Shown one piece after another: positions 29,094 to 38,103 of a stretch of 64,000 nucleotides of DNA; the stretch's first letter is position 1; each line of letters begins with the position of its first letter. The position numbers were made by a program, and so were the translations under genes. The DNA lies in contig NZ_KI912268.1 of assembly GCF_000242615.2 (NCBI RefSeq), positions 2,975,766 through 3,039,765 of the forward strand, in the 5' to 3' direction. Source of the stretch: Holophaga foetida DSM 6591 (GTDB lineage: Bacteria > Acidobacteriota > Holophagae > Holophagales > Holophagaceae). The notes beneath the pieces are model-generated. The model had not been told where the DNA came from and ran no database searches. It saw only the letters and a program-made list of their open reading frames with translations.

Positions 29094-30158
29094 CTAGGCC
29101 CCGTGCATCTCACCGCCCATTCGGCGGAAGTACGCACCTGCCAGACTCCTATAGAATGCCACACCTTTAAGGCATTCTTCGAGTGTTAGCCACTCGTCGG
29201 GGCGGTGACTTCGGTGGGTGTCGCCGGGGCCGGCCTTGACGGCGGGAATGCCTTCCAGGAAGGCCCAGTCGGAGGCCGTATTGGAGCCGATGCCTTCGGG
29301 AAGGTCCGCCGCTTCCAGGGCGGCCTGGACGATGGCCTCTCCGGGGGCCGTGGCCTGGGGCAGGTAGTTGTCGTAGTGGATGGAGACTTCGCTCTCCAGC
29401 TCCGAGGCAATCCGGGCCACGACTTCGGAAAGCTTCAGGTTCGGGGTGGTGCGCAGGGCGACGTAGAATTCGCAGCGATCGGGCACCTGGTTGTGGGCCC
29501 GGCCTCCGGTGATCTCGGTGACGACAGGATGGGTGCTACCCAGGAGGTCGTGGGGATCGAAGGCCATGGCTTCCAGTTTCACCATGTCCCGGGCGGCCAT
29601 GGAGACGGCGTTCACGCCCTCATGGGCGTGGCCGACGTGAGCTGAGATCCCCCGGGCCCTGCAGCGGAGCACCAGTTCGCCTCGCTGGGCGATGCAGACC
29701 TGGAGCCCCGTGGGCTCGCAGACCACCGCCGCGTCGAGGGGCTGGAGGAGGGGCATGAGTTCCCGGATGCCCCGGCCGTCGGTCTCCTCTTCGGCCGTGA
29801 AGGCGAAGATCGCTGAACCCTGAAGGGGGATGTCCTTGAGGCTTTTGGCGGTGAGGATGAGGGTGGCCACACAGCCCTTGGCGTCGTTGGCCCCCAGGGC
29901 GTGGAGCCTGCCGCTCTCCCATCGGGGGGTCCAGGGATTGGTGGTCCAGCCCTCACAGGGGGGGACCGTATCCAGGTGGCTCACGAAGAGGAGCCGGGGG
30001 CTCCCTTCCCCCACCTGGAACCAGAGGCTGTGGCCATGGCGCTGGACCTTGAAGCCCTCCACCGAGAGGAGCTTGAAGAGGTAGTCCGCGATGGGGCCCT
30101 CCTCCCCGGAGATGCTGGGGATGGAGACCAGGGATTCGAGCAGGGCTGCCGGATCCAT
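29094..30158 (-). CDS. M20-family amidohydrolase (ArgE/DapE-like deacylase)
   Basis: A 354-aa metallo-hydrolase of the acetylornithine deacetylase / succinyl-diaminopimelate desuccinylase family. Metal ligands are visible in FVSHLDTVPP, GANDAKG and the catalytic EEE of FAFTAEEETDGRG; further ligands are in VVCEPTG and the C-terminal GDTHRSHRPDEW. It follows no operon partner closely but lies upstream of hss. It could supply ornithine or citrulline from an N-acetyl precursor, which would link it to the polyamine genes; DapE or another specificity is equally possible. Confidence 0.82.
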   Translation of the reverse strand: MDPAALLESLVSIPSISGEEGPIADYLFKLLSVEGFKVQRHGHSLWFQVGEGSPRLLFVSHLDTVPPCEGWTTNPWTPRWESGRLHALGANDAKGCVATLILTAKSLKDIPLQGSAIFAFTAEEETDGRGIRELMPLLQPLDAAVVCEPTGLQVCIAQRGELVLRCRARGISAHVGHAHEGVNAVSMAARDMVKLEAMAFDPHDLLGSTHPVVTEITGGRAHNQVPDRCEFYVALRTTPNLKLSEVVARIASELESEVSIHYDNYLPQATAPGEAIVQAALEAADLPEGIGSNTASDWAFLEGIPAVKAGPGDTHRSHRPDEWLTLEECLKGVAFYRSLAGAYFRRMGGEMHGA

Positions 30159-30297
30159 TATGAGTGCGTCCCGCGGGCGAGGGCTGTGGATGAAGGTGAC
30201 AGATGGGCTCTCATAAACGACTCCCGAAAATCAGGGTTGCACTCCATGGACCGCGAAAGGCCAACCCTCCATTATCCGGGATTCTGCCCAGACAGCA

Positions 30298-30945
30298 TCA
30301 CAAACCATCGACGATGAGGATCGCGGGCTCAAATCCCAGGCCCTTGGCTTCGGCGGGGCTCTTCATGCCCCACACCGCCATGCGCTTGGCGTGGGGACGC
30401 CAGAATTCGGGGCGGGCCGCCACGGCCCGGAGAGGGACGTGGAAACGCAGGGCGCTGGGGAGGTCAGCCAGTTCTTCTTCCGTGAGCTCCATGGCCTCAT
30501 CGGTCTCCCACAGGAAGCCGCACTGGGCCTCCGGGCAGGCGGCCCAGAGCTGGAGCACCTCGCTGGGCTCGAAGCTGGAGAAGATCACCCGCTTCAGGGC
30601 TTCACCCGCTTCCACCGTGGCCAGGGCCTGTTTCCAGCCGGGCTCCCCCTTGAGCTCCACATTGATAAGCTTGGCTGGGAGATCGAGGGCATCTGTAAGC
30701 CGGGGCAGGGGTTCGCCGTTCTTGAGGAGGGGGAGCTGGTTGGATTTCAGCTTCCGGAGCACGCCTCCGCCCTGGGCGGTACGTCCCAGGTCATCGTCGT
30801 GGAGCACCATGCAGACTCCGTCCATGGTGGGCTGCACATCCAGCTCGAAACCGTCCATGCCCGCGGTCAGTGCGGCCTGGAAGGCCTCCATGGAGTTTTC
30901 AAGGTGGCGGGCGGAATAGCCGCGGTGACCCAGGATGATGGACAT
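30298..30945 (-). CDS. Glycerophosphodiester phosphodiesterase
   Basis: A 215-aa TIM-barrel phosphodiesterase that cleaves deacylated phospholipids to glycerol 3-phosphate and an alcohol. The motif ILGHRGYSARHLENS has the catalytic His-Arg and Glu-Asn, followed by GFELDVQPTMDGVCMVLHDD with metal-binding Glu-Asp and the second catalytic His. I start it at 30945, preceded by GGGAGG; the longer frame to 31041 adds unlikely residues. No signal peptide is seen, so it is probably cytoplasmic. It is slightly short for the family. Confidence 0.88.
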   Translation of the reverse strand: MSIILGHRGYSARHLENSMEAFQAALTAGMDGFELDVQPTMDGVCMVLHDDDLGRTAQGGGVLRKLKSNQLPLLKNGEPLPRLTDALDLPAKLINVELKGEPGWKQALATVEAGEALKRVIFSSFEPSEVLQLWAACPEAQCGFLWETDEAMELTEEELADLPSALRFHVPLRAVAARPEFWRPHAKRMAVWGMKSPAEAKGLGFEPAILIVDGL

Positions 30946-31081
30946 AATGCCTCCCAACCGGGGATTGTCCCCCGAGTCGGGGCCAGAACCAAGCGTTAGG
31001 CGCTCTCGTGGCGCGTTTTGTAAACGTCGTGAATGTGCCACAGGCTTTCAGTGCGCCGCTTCTGCGGGGGATTCTGCCACG

Positions 31082-31166
31082 AAAGGGGGGACCGCCTGCT
31101 CGCTGCGCTCGCGATGTCCCCCCTTTGACCCCCACGTGGTGGCCGGGCAAAGCCCGACCATCACGT
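31082..31166. repeat. Two adjacent intergenic palindromes (REP-like)
   Basis: In the 349-base gap 30946-31294, AAAGGGGGGAC (31082-31092) pairs perfectly with GTCCCCCCTTT (31116-31126). Just downstream, 31134-31148 pairs with 31152-31166 over an AAA loop with one mismatch (ACGTGGTGGCCGGGC arm). The first stem encloses GCTCGCTGCGCTCGC, itself nearly palindromic. No gene is visible in the gap. The pair may be a REP-like element or a divergent-region regulatory structure. Confidence 0.55.
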
Positions 31167-31294
31167 CTGTGTTGATGCCTGATTCGACAAGATGGGGGGC
31201 TGGCGCACGGATGTGCCGTGGAGCGTCGTATTTACACGCCCAGCAAATGGTTGTTCCGGCTGAACCCTAGGATTCAGGTTATCCAGGAGCTGTT

Positions 31295-32938
31295 ATGAAC
31301 AAGTACCTCCCTTGCGTGTCTGCCATCCGTTGGGCAGCCCTATCGTCCTCACTGGCGTTTTTCGCTGGCTGTGGCGGGAGTGTGAACCAGAGCGCAGAGC
31401 CCACCCCCACCAGTCTGGCCTTGGAGAAGATCGGAGATTACGCGGGCGGTGCGCTGGGAGCTGCCGAGATCACGGCCTTTGATGCCGGGAGCAAACGCCT
31501 CTTTGTGGTCAACGGTGCCAATGGGACCGTGGATGTGCTCTCTCTGGCCAACCCCGCTTCACCCGTTCTGGTGGGCACCATCGATGTTTCTTCCATCGGG
31601 GCGAGCGTCAATAGCGTGGCTGTGCACGATGGTCTGGTCGCCCTGGCCGTCCAGGCCACGGTCAAGACCAATCCCGGTGCTGTGGCTTTCTACAATGCTT
31701 CCGATCTGGGCTTCCTCCATTCGGTCACGGTGGGGGCCCTGCCGGACATGCTGACCTTCACCGCCGATGGCAAGAAGGTCCTGGTGGCCAACGAAGGAGA
31801 GCCCAACAGTTACAATCAGGTTGATTCTGTGGACCCGGAGGGTTCAGTCAGCATCATCACGGTGAGCCGTACCGGCACCTCCACTGTGGCGACTGCGGGC
31901 TTCAGCGCGTTCAACGGGCAGGAAGCCACCCTGCGGGGGCAGGGGGTTCGCATATACGGGCCCAATGCATCCGTGGCCCAGGACCTGGAGCCCGAATACA
32001 TCACGCTCAACGCAACTGGGGATACGGCCTATGTGACCCTTCAGGAGAACAATGCCATGGCGGTGGTGGACATTCCCAGCGCCACGGTGACGAGCCTGAT
32101 CCCCTTCGGGCTCAAGGATTTCAGCATTGCGGGTTACGGCCTGGACGCCAGCGACGAGGATGGTGGCACCAATACCAATAGCGGAACCCCCCTCGTCAAG
32201 ATCGGAACCCAGCCGGTGAAGGGGATGTATCAGCCGGATGCCATCGCCTCATACGCCGTGGACGGGGTGACCTATCTCGTGACGGCGAATGAAGGGGATG
32301 CCAGGGAATACACGGGCTTCAGCGAAGAAGTCCGGGTGAGGTCCTTCTTCACGGCGGGCCTCGACACCACGGTCTTCGGCTCCAGTGCCGCGAACGCTCT
32401 CTATGATTCCAATCTGGGCCGCCTGAAGATCACCAGCACTCCGAACGGCGACTTCACGGGCAAGGATGCCCTGACCGGCCTGGGGACTCAGATCACGGCT
32501 TTCGGTGGACGCTCGTTCTCCATCTGGAAGACTGACGGCACTCGGGTCTACGACTCCGGGGAAGCCTTTGAGCAGCTCACTTCGGCCCTTTCCATGGTCA
32601 ACTTCAATGCTAGCAATGACAACAATACCCTTGATTCCCGAAGCGCCGCCAAGGGGCCGGAACCTGAAGGGGTGGTGCTCGGCAAATTCGGAACCAAGAC
32701 CTACGCCTTCATCGGCCTGGAGCGTGTGGGAGGCGTGATGGTTTACGACATCACGACGCCCTCCGCTCCGGTCTACGTGACCTATCTGAACACCCGCAAC
32801 GGTGCTGCCGGAGATTGCGGCCCCGAGGGCGTGGCGTTGATCAAGGCCGACAAATCCCCCAGCGGCAAGCCGCTCCTGGTGGTCGGCAATGAAACCAGCG
32901 GAACCACGGCGATCTACCAGATCAACCTCAGCTACTGA
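31295..32938 (+). CDS. Choice-of-anchor I type beta-propeller lipoprotein
   Basis: A 547-aa secreted protein. The N-terminus has a lipoprotein signal ending in FFAGCGGS, so Cys would be lipidated. The rest is a series of beta-propeller blades with repeated LFVVNGANGTVDVL, VLVANEGEPNSYN and YLVTANEGDAREY segments. The paired ANEGE/ANEGDARE motifs are typical of the choice-of-anchor I / alkaline-phosphatase-associated mesenchyme-like family seen in surface proteins. It stands alone with palindromes upstream. Enzymatic activity cannot be claimed. Confidence 0.8.
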   Translation: MNKYLPCVSAIRWAALSSSLAFFAGCGGSVNQSAEPTPTSLALEKIGDYAGGALGAAEITAFDAGSKRLFVVNGANGTVDVLSLANPASPVLVGTIDVSSIGASVNSVAVHDGLVALAVQATVKTNPGAVAFYNASDLGFLHSVTVGALPDMLTFTADGKKVLVANEGEPNSYNQVDSVDPEGSVSIITVSRTGTSTVATAGFSAFNGQEATLRGQGVRIYGPNASVAQDLEPEYITLNATGDTAYVTLQENNAMAVVDIPSATVTSLIPFGLKDFSIAGYGLDASDEDGGTNTNSGTPLVKIGTQPVKGMYQPDAIASYAVDGVTYLVTANEGDAREYTGFSEEVRVRSFFTAGLDTTVFGSSAANALYDSNLGRLKITSTPNGDFTGKDALTGLGTQITAFGGRSFSIWKTDGTRVYDSGEAFEQLTSALSMVNFNASNDNNTLDSRSAAKGPEPEGVVLGKFGTKTYAFIGLERVGGVMVYDITTPSAPVYVTYLNTRNGAAGDCGPEGVALIKADKSPSGKPLLVVGNETSGTTAIYQINLSY

Positions 32939-32991
32939 CAGGCCATCGCTACCGAGCATGGTCCCCTGCTAACCTGAGCGGGAGAAATCCC

Positions 32992-34101
32992 ATGCGCCTT
33001 GTCAGCTCTGGCAATCCCCAACACCGCGCCTCCCTGCTGGAGGCCATCCTCCGGCCCCTGGCTCCGGACGGCGGGAGCTATCATCCCGATCCCATTGCCT
33101 GTTTCCGGGATGTGCGCACGCTCCTGAGGCTGGGTTTCCTCCCGCGCTGCGTGGAGATCCTTCACCGCTGCCTCGGGGATGAGGTGGACAGGAACAGTCT
33201 TGAGGGGCTGGTGGAGAAGTCCCTGGACTTCCCGATCCGCCTGAACGCCCTCCGGGAGCGGATCTTCGTTCTGGAGCTCTTCCATGGGCCTTCTGCCTGT
33301 GCCCAGGAAGCCGGGGCGCGGCTTCTGGCAGGGCTGATGGGGCACTGTCAGCCCAGGCTCCGGACCCTGTTGGCGGTGGGGCTGGAGAACGCCCTGGCGG
33401 CTGGCCAGGCCTTCCGTTCGACCAAGGGTCTTCGCGTGGTGGCCCTGGTGCCCCAGTGCGAAGGGGCCGTGCCCGCTTTCGGGATCGGAGAGAATTTCCA
33501 GGCATTCTCCATGGCGGGCACCCGGAAAGAGGCGGAGACGCTGGTGCGAGGCTGCCTCGAAGACGCCGGGCTATGCGAAGCCCATGGGCTGACCTGCCTG
33601 GGCTCCCTCAACCCGGCGCTTCTCCTGGCCAACGTGCTTCTCTGGTTCGAGGGGATGGCGCAACTGCTGGTCCATTGGGGAGATGCTCCGGTCCTGGGGA
33701 TCGCTTCTGAACCCCAGGGATTCCTGAAGGCCGCCCTCCTGGCCCAGTCCATGGGTCTGCCGGTTCGCGCCATCGCCACGGATTCGGAGGAGGGGATTCC
33801 CCGGAATCTCCTGCGTCCAGGTCGCCTGGAGCCAGGTGAACTGCGCCGGGCCCAGTGGGAGCTCAATGCCTGCGGCTATCCCCCTGAACCCATGACTGCC
33901 GAGGCCTTCGGTCTGCTCCAGGGGCGCATGGGCCTTGCCGAGATGGGCCTGATCCTGGCCCCCCGTCATCCTGGCTTTGCCCGGGTCGAGCTGCAGCAGG
34001 CCCTCAACCTGACCGTGCCCCAGCCGCCAGGCTGGGATGGGGGAAGGATGGAGATGAGGCCCCTGGAGGCAAGTGCTGAGGCCCTTCGGAAGGTCCTCTA
34101 G
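32992..34101 (+). CDS. Threonine synthase-like protein lacking the PLP lysine
   Basis: A 369-aa protein with the layout of threonine synthase (ThrC): an N-terminal LAPDGGSYHPDPI segment, then VLELFHGPSACAQEAGAR (93-110), LTCLGSLNPALLLANVLLWF and a C-terminal MGLPVRAIATDSEEGIPRN. In active ThrC the segment after LELFHGP reads T-x-A-F-K-D with the PLP-binding Lys; here that position is Gln105. The Ser-Gly-Asn phosphate loop before AGLYA is also changed to ASEPQG. It is therefore probably a non-catalytic paralogue with a binding or regulatory role. Codon use looks normal, so it is maintained rather than decaying. Confidence 0.75.
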   Translation: MRLVSSGNPQHRASLLEAILRPLAPDGGSYHPDPIACFRDVRTLLRLGFLPRCVEILHRCLGDEVDRNSLEGLVEKSLDFPIRLNALRERIFVLELFHGPSACAQEAGARLLAGLMGHCQPRLRTLLAVGLENALAAGQAFRSTKGLRVVALVPQCEGAVPAFGIGENFQAFSMAGTRKEAETLVRGCLEDAGLCEAHGLTCLGSLNPALLLANVLLWFEGMAQLLVHWGDAPVLGIASEPQGFLKAALLAQSMGLPVRAIATDSEEGIPRNLLRPGRLEPGELRRAQWELNACGYPPEPMTAEAFGLLQGRMGLAEMGLILAPRHPGFARVELQQALNLTVPQPPGWDGGRMEMRPLEASAEALRKVL

Positions 34102-34112
34102 GCTGAATTCAT

Positions 34113-34163
34113 GATTTGCCGCCGCTTCGCAGTGTGCGATTACGCTTCGTTTGACGGCAAATC
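34113..34163. terminator. Hairpin between convergent genes
   Basis: GATTTGCCG (34113-34121) pairs with CGGCAAATC (34155-34163) in the short gap between the convergent threonine synthase-like and FAD-oxidase genes. No strong T-run is present, so bidirectional termination is only plausible. Confidence 0.35.
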
Positions 34164-34167
34164 GGTG

Positions 34168-35505
34168 TCAGATCACCTTCCCCCGGTTGAACACCCCCAA
34201 TGGGTCCAGTGCCTGCTTGATGCTCCGCAGGGTCTGGATGTGGTAGGGGTCGCTCAGCTTCAGGAATGCCTCCCGCTTGGCGAGGCCGATGCCGTGTTCG
34301 CCGGTGAGGCCACCTCCCAGGTCCAGGCAGGTGCGGAAGAGGCTGGTGACCTGGGCCTCCAGCTCCTCTGGGGCGGTTTCGCCCGCTGCGAGGAGGTTGA
34401 CGTGAAGGTTGCCGTCCCCCAGGTGGCCGTAGGTGACCATGGGGAGCTTGAGGGCCTCGGTGGCCTTGAAGAATTCCCGAACCTGGCTTCGGGGCACCAC
34501 CACATCCTCGCTGACCTTCCGGGGGAAGCGCTCCTTGAGGTGGCTGGAGGTGGTGCGGCGCACGGACCACAGGGCCTCGCGCTGGCGTTCGTCGGTGGCG
34601 ATCTGGATCGCTTCCGCCACGGGGCCAAGGACTTCCATGAGGCGCTCCAGGAAGGCCTCCGTCATGCAGTCAGGGTCATCGAACTCAAGCAGGGCCAGAG
34701 CCTCTCCCGGCATCCTGCGGGCGGTCTCTGGACCATGGCGGCGGAGATCCTCCAGCACCGCCGGGTCCCAGAACTCGAAGGCGTTGGGCAGGAAGCCTGC
34801 CTCGGTGAGGGCGCTGGGAAGGTCCAGCAGCTCGTGCCAGTCCCGCACGGGCAGGAGCAGGGTCAGGTGTTGGCGAGGCACCGGGATGAGCTTCACGGTT
34901 GCCGCCGTGATCATGCCGAAGATGCCCTCGCTCCCGACCAGGAGTTGGGCGAGATTGGGGCCGGAGTTGTTCTTCACTGTAGGGATGCCGAAGCGGTGGA
35001 TCTCGCCATCCTCCATGAGGGCCTCGACGCTCAGGACCCAGTGGCGGGTCATGCCGTACTTGCAGGCGCTCACGCCTCCGGCGCTGGTGGCCAGACTTCC
35101 GCCGAAGGAGCATTGGTCCCAGGAGTTGGGGTCCGGGGCGTAGAAGAGCCCGGCCTCCAGGGCCGCGCTCTTCAGGTCCCGGAGCATGGTGCTGGCGGGG
35201 GCCTTCAGGCAGAGGTCGGCCCGGGAGAGTTCGATCTGGCCGGGCCAAGCGGAGAAATCCACCACGATGGAACCCGGTGTGGGGGTGCAGCCCCCTGCCT
35301 TCCCCGTGCCTGCGCCTCGGGGCACCAGGGTGTGGCCCTCGCCCTTGGCGAGGCGCACCAGTTCCTTCAGGGCGGCAGGCCCCTGGGGCTTCACGACCGC
35401 CAGGGGGGGGCAGCCCACTACGTGGGATTCGTCGCGCCGATAGGCCTCCATGGCCTCCGGATCCAGGATCACGATGGCGTCCGGGAGGCGGGCGAGGGCG
35501 TTCAT
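34168..35505 (-). CDS. GlcD-family FAD-binding oxidoreductase
   Basis: A 445-aa flavoprotein of the glycolate oxidase / D-lactate dehydrogenase group. The FAD-binding PCMH domain has LVPRGAGTGKAGGC and the conserved SFGGSLATSAGGVSACKYG. The C-terminal substrate domain ends with YGHLGDGNLHVNLL and LTGEHGIGLAKR, both typical of the family. It starts two bases after the pyrH stop and is probably co-transcribed. Substrate is likely a 2-hydroxy acid such as D-lactate or glycolate. No GlcE or GlcF partner is adjacent. Confidence 0.88.
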   Translation of the reverse strand: MNALARLPDAIVILDPEAMEAYRRDESHVVGCPPLAVVKPQGPAALKELVRLAKGEGHTLVPRGAGTGKAGGCTPTPGSIVVDFSAWPGQIELSRADLCLKAPASTMLRDLKSAALEAGLFYAPDPNSWDQCSFGGSLATSAGGVSACKYGMTRHWVLSVEALMEDGEIHRFGIPTVKNNSGPNLAQLLVGSEGIFGMITAATVKLIPVPRQHLTLLLPVRDWHELLDLPSALTEAGFLPNAFEFWDPAVLEDLRRHGPETARRMPGEALALLEFDDPDCMTEAFLERLMEVLGPVAEAIQIATDERQREALWSVRRTTSSHLKERFPRKVSEDVVVPRSQVREFFKATEALKLPMVTYGHLGDGNLHVNLLAAGETAPEELEAQVTSLFRTCLDLGGGLTGEHGIGLAKREAFLKLSDPYHIQTLRSIKQALDPLGVFNRGKVI

Positions 35506-35507
35506 GC

Positions 35508-36212
35508 CTAGTTCACCAGGGTGCCCACGGCTTTGCCCTGGACGGCGGCCAGGAGGTTGCCGGGTTCCACCATGTTGAAGACCAGGATAGGGAGTTTGTT
35601 CTCCCGGCAGAGGGCAATGGCGGCGGCATCCATGACCTTGAGGTCCTTCTCGAGAACCTCCTGGAAAGAGACCGTTTCATACCTAACAGCCTCCGGGTTC
35701 TTGCGGGGGTCCGAGTCGTAGATGCCATCAACGTTGGTGGCCTTCATGACCACCTCGGCGTTGATCTCGTTGGCCCGGAGGGCGGCGGCGGTGTCGGTGG
35801 AGAAGTAGGGGTTGCCGGTTCCGGCGCCGAAGATCACGACGCGGCCCTTCTCCAGGTGGCGCATGGCTCGGCGGCGGATATAGCTCTCGGCGACCTTGGG
35901 CATCTCGATGCCGCTGAGGACCCGGGCGTGGAGCCCTTTCTGTTCCAGGGCGTCCTGGAGGGCCAGGGCGTTGATCATGGTGGCCAGCATGCCCATGTGG
36001 TCACCGGTGACGCGATCCATGCCCTTGGTGGCTCCGGCCACCCCCCTGAAGATGTTGCCTCCGCCGATCACCAGGGAGACTTCCACCCCCAGCTCCCGGA
36101 TCTCCTTGACCTGGTTGGCAATGAGGTTGACCACTTCCGGATCGATTCCATTGCCCTGGTTGCCCATGAGGGCCTCTCCGGAGAGCTTGAGCAGGATTCG
36201 ACGGTATTTCAT
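35508..36212 (-). CDS. pyrH: UMP kinase
   Basis: A 234-aa amino-acid-kinase-fold enzyme that phosphorylates UMP to UDP. Signatures are [44 protein letters not shown] and [16 protein letters not shown] 36212 has GGAGG seven bases upstream; the longer frame is not supported. In many genomes it lies between tsf and frr; here it sits after plsX and before a FAD oxidase. Confidence 0.95.
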   Translation of the reverse strand: MKYRRILLKLSGEALMGNQGNGIDPEVVNLIANQVKEIRELGVEVSLVIGGGNIFRGVAGATKGMDRVTGDHMGMLATMINALALQDALEQKGLHARVLSGIEMPKVAESYIRRRAMRHLEKGRVVIFGAGTGNPYFSTDTAAALRANEINAEVVMKATNVDGIYDSDPRKNPEAVRYETVSFQEVLEKDLKVMDAAAIALCRENKLPILVFNMVEPGNLLAAVQGKAVGTLVN

Positions 36213-36258
36213 GGAACCTCCAGGTTCGTAGGATGGGACCGGCCCATCATTTTTACGC

Positions 36259-36285
36259 AAAAAAACGCCCCGATGACTCGGGGCG
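36259..36285 (-). terminator. Intrinsic terminator after plsX
   Basis: On the minus strand CGCCCCGA pairs with TCGGGGCG over a 4-base loop (36266-36285) and is followed by seven T residues. It ends the yceD-rpmF-plsX unit, so pyrH likely has its own promoter or depends on read-through. Confidence 0.88.
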
Positions 36286-36308
36286 GATGAAATGCATGCC
36301 GCGCAGCC

Positions 36309-37343
36309 TCAGGATTCGCTGGCCGTCGCCTGGGGCAGGAGACGTTCCAGTGAATCGTGGATGCGATCGTTGATCCGGTGCTCGCAGGCCACCAGGGCGG
36401 CCCGGATGGCGTTCCCCACGGTGCGGCCATCGCTGCGGCCGTGGCCGATGATGGAGACTCCTTTCACACCGAGGAGGGGGGCGCCGCCGTATTCGGCGTA
36501 GTCCAGCTTCTTCATGAATCGCTTCATGGCTGGCTTGATGAGGGCGCCCCCCACCTGGGTCAGCAGCCCCTCCATGATGCTCTCCTTGATGCCTTGGACA
36601 ATGCCTTCCGCCAAGGCCTCGCTGGACTTGAGGATGGAGTTGCCGACGAAACCATCACAGGCGATGACGTCGAACTTGCCGTTCCAGATGTCCCGGCCTT
36701 CGGCGTTGCCAAGGAAGTTGAGATCCAGTTCCTTGAGAAGGCTGGAGGCTCCGCGAGTGACCTCGGTACCCTTGCCGTCCTCCTCGCCGACGCTGAGGAG
36801 ACCGACCCGGGGCGATTTGATCCCCAGGACTTCCTCGGCATAGACGGCCCCCATGAGGGCGAACTGGGCGATGTGCTCGGCCTTGCTGTCCACATTGGCG
36901 CCCACGTCCAGAAGGACAGTGGGGAGACCCTTGGTGTTGGGCAGCACGGTGGCGAGGCAGGGACGGTCCACGCCGGGCAAGGTGCCCACCACCATCTTGG
37001 AGGCCACCATGGCGGCTCCGGTATGGCCCATGCTCACGACACCGTCGGCTCGGCCTTCACGGACGAGCTGAGCGGCGATGCGGATGGAGCTGCCCTTCTT
37101 CTCCTTGAGGATGGACGTGGCCTTGTCGGCCATGGTCACCACATCGGGGGCATGGACCAGCTCACAGCGATCTGCGAGGGCACCCTTGATCCCGTAGGAA
37201 GCGAGCATGGGCCGGATAATGGCCTCGTCCCCCACCAGGAGAAGGCGGAGGTCCGGATGTCTGTTAAGGGCCGCATAGGCGCCTTCAAGCGTGGCCTGGG
37301 GCGCGAGATCCCCGCCCATCATATCCAGCGCTATGCGGTACAT
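36309..37343 (-). CDS. plsX: Phosphate acyltransferase PlsX
   Basis: A 344-aa enzyme that makes acyl-phosphate from acyl-ACP for phospholipid synthesis. Signatures are RIALDMMGGDLAPQ at the start, GVVSMGHTGAAMVASKM, RPCLATVLPN and CDGFVGNSILKSSEA. ATG 37343 begins the conserved MYRIALDMMGGD; an upstream GTG at 37364 with GAGGG is possible and would add seven residues. It follows rpmF, the classical arrangement that couples lipid and ribosome synthesis. Confidence 0.94.
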   Translation of the reverse strand: MYRIALDMMGGDLAPQATLEGAYAALNRHPDLRLLLVGDEAIIRPMLASYGIKGALADRCELVHAPDVVTMADKATSILKEKKGSSIRIAAQLVREGRADGVVSMGHTGAAMVASKMVVGTLPGVDRPCLATVLPNTKGLPTVLLDVGANVDSKAEHIAQFALMGAVYAEEVLGIKSPRVGLLSVGEEDGKGTEVTRGASSLLKELDLNFLGNAEGRDIWNGKFDVIACDGFVGNSILKSSEALAEGIVQGIKESIMEGLLTQVGGALIKPAMKRFMKKLDYAEYGGAPLLGVKGVSIIGHGRSDGRTVGNAIRAALVACEHRINDRIHDSLERLLPQATASES

Positions 37344-37368
37344 GGATGGCGTTTCCACCCCCACGCCC

Positions 37369-37554
37369 TCAGACGGTCTGCTGGACGCGAACGGACTGTT
37401 TGCCGCGATAGAAGCCGCAGGAGGGGCAGACGCGGTGGGGCATCTTGGCGGTGCCGCAGTTGGGGCAGGTGCTGGAACTCATGACATCGAGAGAGTCGTG
37501 GGTCCGGCGGCGGTCGCGACGGGCCTTGGAATGGCGGCGCTTCGGATTCGGCAT
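37369..37554 (-). CDS. rpmF: Ribosomal protein L32
   Basis: A 61-aa basic protein with the L32 N-terminus MPNPKRRHSKARRDRRR and a zinc ribbon of two cysteine pairs (CPNCG and CPSCG). Length is standard. It lies between yceD and plsX as in many bacteria. Confidence 0.95.
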   Translation of the reverse strand: MPNPKRRHSKARRDRRRTHDSLDVMSSSTCPNCGTAKMPHRVCPSCGFYRGKQSVRVQQTV

Positions 37555-37581
37555 GGCGAACTCCTAATTAAGAGACAGTTT

Positions 37582-38103
37582 TCAGGGCTCCAGGTCCAGT
37601 TTCAACCTGGAAAGTGCTTGGGCGAGGGCGCTGGGTTCCCGATTGAGTTCGGGACGACAACCGCAAGGGCCCTTGTTCCAATTTTTGCCGCACAGGGGGC
37701 ACAGCCCCTGGCAGTCCTCCTTGCAGAGGGGGTTCATGGGAACCTGGAGCTGGAACTGGTCCTTGACCAGATCCTCCTCGTCCAGTTCCGACTCCGGAAG
37801 GTAGACCACGTCGAGATCCTGGCTGCCGAGAACATGGGAGCCCCGGGCCACCAGATCGGCATCCTTGCTGCCCAGGAACTGGCTCTCCAGCTTCAGGGGC
37901 AGGTCGAAGGGGTCCAGGCAGCGGGAGCAGGTGCACTCCATGACCGCCTCGCCCTTGATATCCAGGAAGACATCCTTGTCCGAAGGCATGGCGAAGATCT
38001 GCCAGCGGAGATCCCGCAGGGCGCTGCCGCCGTCCAGCTCGAGGCGCTCGGTAGAGCCTTCCAGGCGGAGGCCCTCGGGTGTCAGTTTCGTCAGATCAAT
38101 CAC
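37582..38103 (-). CDS. DUF177 / YceD family protein
   Basis: A 173-aa protein of the YceD family, linked to 23S rRNA processing or ribosome assembly in other bacteria. The conserved CTCSRCLDPF near residue 68 and the C-terminal cysteine cluster CKEDCQGLCPLCGKNW are diagnostic. It starts at GTG 38103, whose GTGA overlaps the pilin-like gene stop by four bases. Directly downstream is rpmF, the usual partner. Confidence 0.88.
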   Translation of the reverse strand: MIDLTKLTPEGLRLEGSTERLELDGGSALRDLRWQIFAMPSDKDVFLDIKGEAVMECTCSRCLDPFDLPLKLESQFLGSKDADLVARGSHVLGSQDLDVVYLPESELDEEDLVKDQFQLQVPMNPLCKEDCQGLCPLCGKNWNKGPCGCRPELNREPSALAQALSRLKLDLEP

